A stretch of 64,000 bases of DNA, taken from positions 62,001 through 126,000 of the forward strand of contig NZ_VMOA01000006.1 in NCBI RefSeq assembly GCF_020662345.1, written 5' to 3'. Positions 60,905 to 64,000 of the stretch are shown piece after piece. Each line of letters opens with the position of its first letter. Positions within the stretch are counted from its first letter, which is position 1. A program made the translations under genes and the position numbers. This DNA comes from Methylobacterium sp. W2 (GTDB lineage: Bacteria > Pseudomonadota > Alphaproteobacteria > Rhizobiales > Beijerinckiaceae). The notes beneath the pieces are model-generated. The model saw only the letters and a program-made list of their open reading frames with translations, did no database searches and had not been told where the DNA came from.

Positions 60905-63900
60905 ATGGTTAAGATTTCACATGAAAACATTCCGGTGCGGGGAGGCACCCTCCCTCCCATGCAGGAGGTGACGCTGCCCCCCGACTTGCATCACGGGCCG
61001 ACGGCGTCCATGCCGGGCCACCGAAACGCCCCGCAGAGAGCCGCCCGACCGGTGTACCGCCTCACCGACATCGTCCTCTCCAACTGGTACCTGATCCGGC
61101 GTGAGCAGATCCGCATCCGGGGTGCGGCTGCCCTGGTGGGGCCGACGGGCGCCGGCAAGTCGACAATCTTCGATGCGGTGGGAACGGTGCTGGCCGGCAA
61201 CAATGCCAGCCGGCTCGCCCTCAATGCCTCCGCCTCCGGGCGCAGCGCCCGCACCGTTCGTGATTACTGCCTCGGCTGGATCAGCGACCCGGCCGAGGGC
61301 GGCCGCCCGACCCGCGAGACCTGCGAGACCCTGATCGTCCTGGTCTTCGAGAACGAGACCACCGGCCGCGTCGTCTCGGTGGGCCTCGCCCTCGCTGCCC
61401 GCGCCGAAGACAGCCGCGAGACTACGTTGTCGCGCTTCATCGCGGTCGGCCACCGGTTCGAGATCGCCGATTACGTGCGCGAGACCGCTGAGGGCAGCTT
61501 CGTCGCGCCCTGGCCGGAAATCGCCAAGGATCTGCGCATCCAGGCCGATCGGTTCGAGGAATTCCGCTCGTCGGGAGAGCGCTTTACTGCCGAACTCTTG
61601 GCGCTCATGCGCGAGGGGGCGTCGAGCCCGGAGCCGCGGCATTTCCTGCGCACCTTCTCCAACGCCGTAGCGTTCAAGCCGATCTTCGATTCTTCCGCCT
61701 TCGTGCGCTCCTTCGTGCTCGAACCGGAGCCCCTGGACGTCGCCCGTATCCGCCAGTCGGTGGAGAATTGGCGCCGTCTCCTGGAGACGATCGAGGAGTT
61801 GGAGCGGCGGCTTTCCCATCTCGGGCGCATCCTCAAACGCTACGAAACCTGGGCAGAGGCTAGCCTCTCGGCTACCCTCGACGATCTGCGAGCCGCCGCC
61901 GCCGACCTGCGCCGCCGCATTCTCGACTATGCGACCGCCCGTTCCAGGCTCGGCGAGGTGGCCGAGCGCTTGCGCATCGCCCGCGAGAGCGTCGCCACCA
62001 GCCAGGGCTTCGTGCGCGAGATCGATGGGGAGATCGCAGGCAAGAAGGCGATGCTCGCCGGGAGCCAGGGGGAGGGGCGGCTCGCTGCCTCGAATGCCGG
62101 CCTCGCCATGCTGGCGCGCGACAAGCGCGACCTCTCAGCCCGCGTCTCCGACCTCGTGGGGATGGTGCAGGAGGCGGGCAAGCTCAACACCCTGTTTGCC
62201 GAGATCCAGCGGATCGACCCTGACGCCGCCCGGATCGTGGCCGCGTGCTCGCGCTCCGGCCTGCGCCGCGATGCGCCCCCTGAGGAATCCCTGCGCATGG
62301 ACGGTCCCCTCGGCGGGTTGATCGATATGCTCGCGGCCCTGCCCGACATCGCCACCCCCCTCGACACCGCCGCCGAGGACATGGCCCTGCGCGCCCGCGC
62401 CCAGGAGAAGGAGGCGCAGGCCCTTTCGGCCGAGATTGGCACCGGACGGGCGGGCGGTGCGCGCCTCTCCTCCGACACGGCGGGCTTTCGCGATGAGCTC
62501 GCCCGGGTCGGGATCGAGGCTACGCCGATCTGCGAGCTTGCCGAGATCACCGATCCGAAATGGGGGGCGGCCTTGGAGGGCTTGCTCGGCGGAGCTCGTG
62601 AGGCCCTGGTGGTCGAACCGGACCGGCTGAACGACGCCTTTGCCCACCTCGAAGCCCGCAAGAGCCAGTTCTACCGCTGCTTGCTGGTCAAAACCACGGA
62701 CACCGCCCGGCGCCGGGGAGGGCGCGACGACGAGGGGCCGATCTCGTTGATCGAGACCCGCGATCCCCATGCGCAGGCCTTCCTCGCCGCGCGCCTCGGC
62801 GGCTACGATCTCGCCCCCAACGACGCGGCGCTGGCCCATATGAGCCGCGCGGTGGCGCCGAGCGGCCGCTCGACCTCCGGCATGGCCTATTCCGTGGTGC
62901 GGCCAGTTCAATTGATGATGACGCGGGGCAGCCGCGGTCCCACGGCGGAGGGACGGCAGAACCTGGAGCGCGCGGTGGCCGAGGCGCGGCGCCTGCGTGG
63001 CGAGGCGGGCGTGCTGCGCGAGGCCGCCCGCATCGCCGCCATGCTGCGGGTCCGCCTCGCGGAGGCGAATCTCGACATCGTCTCCCTGCGCCAGGAGGCC
63101 GACGCCATGGAAGGGCGCCGGCGCAGCCTCACCACCGAGCGTGAGGCGGTGGAGAAGGCCGATACCGGCGCGCTGGAGGCCGAGATCAAGGAACTCGCGA
63201 AGGAGCGCTCGGCCTATCTCACCGAGCTGGTCCAGGTGCTGGAGCCCAAGCGCGACGCTCTGCTCGGCGAGGAGGCCGGGCTGAAGGCAAAGGTCGCTAC
63301 CGCGCGGGAGGCGATACGCGGCGCGCTCCAGGCGAGGCGCAGCGCCCATGCGCGCTGGATCGCCGGCGATTCCGTCCGCATCCGTCTCGTCCGGCCCGAG
63401 GGGGTCGACCCGCTGGCGGTGGCAAACGCCCGGGCCGACGCGGCGGGCCTGGACTCCAAGGAACTAGCGGCTCTGGCCAATGCAGCGCGCGGCGCCGCCC
63501 GCGAGGCGATGGAGACGGCACGCACGCAAGGCCGTGCCGCCGAGCGTGATCTCGCCGAGTATTGCGTGCAATGGCGGATCGAGAACCCGCTCGGCAGCAG
63601 CGACGCCCCGGCCTCGTTCGGCTTTTCCTGGGTCGCTCGCGCCCATGACGAGGTGGCGGGCCACGAGTTGCGGCGCTATCGCGACCAGGCGGTGCGCGCG
63701 GAGAGCGAGATGCGCCGCCTCATGACCGAGGATCTGCTGACGCGCCTCGCCGACAAGTTCGAGCGGGTCCGCACCCGCCTCGAGGCCCTGAACGAGCGGC
63801 TCTCGACCCAGACCTTCACCGGCCAGACCTACGCGTTCGAGGCCACCGTCGATCGTCGCTACGCCGCCGTGCATGCGCTCGCCACCGAAGTGGCGCGCTC

Positions 63901-64000
63901 GGCCGACGCGGCACAGGCGATTCTGCCGGGGGAAGGCGAGGAAGCGCCTTCGGGTCCGCTCGCTGCCGCCATAGAGGAGATCACCGCCCTGATCGCCGGC
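60905..64000 (+). CDS. jetC: Wadjet JetC-like SMC ATPase, N-terminal part (runs off the window)
   Basis: 1032 codons open to the edge. The ATPase head begins with YRLTDIVLSNWYLIRREQIR and Walker A GPTGAGKST at 79-87. Coiled coil runs from about 300 to 535, with a hinge-like segment at about 540-575 (ITDPKWGAALEGLLGGAREA, then LVVEPDRLNDAF). The second coiled coil continues to the edge; Walker B and the signature motif would be beyond it. The family loops DNA by ATP hydrolysis, targeting small circles. ATG 60905, 60959 and 61010 are all possible starts; the first 50 residues have no recognised domain. Confidence 0.9.
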   Translation, partial: MVKISHENIPVRGGTLPPMQEVTLPPDLHHGPTASMPGHRNAPQRAARPVYRLTDIVLSNWYLIRREQIRIRGAAALVGPTGAGKSTIFDAVGTVLAGNNASRLALNASASGRSARTVRDYCLGWISDPAEGGRPTRETCETLIVLVFENETTGRVVSVGLALAARAEDSRETTLSRFIAVGHRFEIADYVRETAEGSFVAPWPEIAKDLRIQADRFEEFRSSGERFTAELLALMREGASSPEPRHFLRTFSNAVAFKPIFDSSAFVRSFVLEPEPLDVARIRQSVENWRRLLETIEELERRLSHLGRILKRYETWAEASLSATLDDLRAAAADLRRRILDYATARSRLGEVAERLRIARESVATSQGFVREIDGEIAGKKAMLAGSQGEGRLAASNAGLAMLARDKRDLSARVSDLVGMVQEAGKLNTLFAEIQRIDPDAARIVAACSRSGLRRDAPPEESLRMDGPLGGLIDMLAALPDIATPLDTAAEDMALRARAQEKEAQALSAEIGTGRAGGARLSSDTAGFRDELARVGIEATPICELAEITDPKWGAALEGLLGGAREALVVEPDRLNDAFAHLEARKSQFYRCLLVKTTDTARRRGGRDDEGPISLIETRDPHAQAFLAARLGGYDLAPNDAALAHMSRAVAPSGRSTSGMAYSVVRPVQLMMTRGSRGPTAEGRQNLERAVAEARRLRGEAGVLREAARIAAMLRVRLAEANLDIVSLRQEADAMEGRRRSLTTEREAVEKADTGALEAEIKELAKERSAYLTELVQVLEPKRDALLGEEAGLKAKVATAREAIRGALQARRSAHARWIAGDSVRIRLVRPEGVDPLAVANARADAAGLDSKELAALANAARGAAREAMETARTQGRAAERDLAEYCVQWRIENPLGSSDAPASFGFSWVARAHDEVAGHELRRYRDQAVRAESEMRRLMTEDLLTRLADKFERVRTRLEALNERLSTQTFTGQTYAFEATVDRRYAAVHALATEVARSADAAQAILPGEGEEAPSGPLAAAIEEITALIAG

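Overview
The window is GC-rich alphaproteobacterial chromosome, most likely Methylobacterium/Methylorubrum or a close Hyphomicrobiales relative. The clues are a formate-tetrahydrofolate ligase used in C1 metabolism, a polyhydroxybutyrate cluster (phaB, phaA and phaR), divergent secA and ppiC, the rpoN-hpf-ptsN block after lptC-lptA-lptB, an orphan NepR-like anti-sigma factor, and several TAT or Sec exported small proteins. The assignment rests on gene content and family resemblance, not on a database search.

Layout: 1-5.3 kb is accessory. It has the end of a TonB-dependent receptor gene, a divergent tetR/SDR pair, two small secreted proteins, a palindromic repeat and a secreted beta-propeller gene. 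Between them lies a scar joining the 3' ends of second copies of the propeller and receptor genes. 5.5-19.1 kb holds tex, a BLUF photoreceptor, serine dehydratase, two membrane proteins, a sulfate ABC transporter operon (cysP-cysT-cysW-cysA), a NepR-like gene and a MerR/CDF metal-efflux pair. 19.2-36.2 kb holds a molybdenum hydroxylase pair, zapE, a GNAT protein, ftfL, a degenerate-EAL TipF-like protein, a HAD phosphatase, cheY-cheZ, ribF, and an ECF sigma/anti-sigma pair downstream of a patatin-like gene that carries a PhaR-type operator. 36.6-57.8 kb is mostly housekeeping: ispG, kup, a SleB-type hydrolase, an aldo/keto reductase, secA/ppiC, the PHB genes, rpmF, an RNase D-like exonuclease, lptCAB, rpoN, hpf and ptsN.

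58.3 kb to the right edge is a Wadjet-type SMC defence locus. It has a JetA-like kleisin, a JetB-like (DUF4194) subunit and a JetC-like SMC ATPase that runs off the edge; JetD would be expected just outside. The jetA-jetB gap of 528 bp is unusual: it holds a hairpin, a 35-codon ORF and an 88-codon ORF coupled by an ATGA overlap. This is the best candidate here for an undescribed accessory to a known system.

Functional links: PhaR probably controls the PHB genes and, through a CTGC-N3-GCAG site, the patatin-like gene followed by the ECF sigma pair. RpoN, HPF and PtsN are the usual nitrogen-PTS/ribosome-hibernation block. LptC, LptA and LptB form the LPS export bridge. CysPTWA share a promoter with a dyad next to a perfect -35 box. 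No tRNA, rRNA, CRISPR array, IS element or prophage was recognised.
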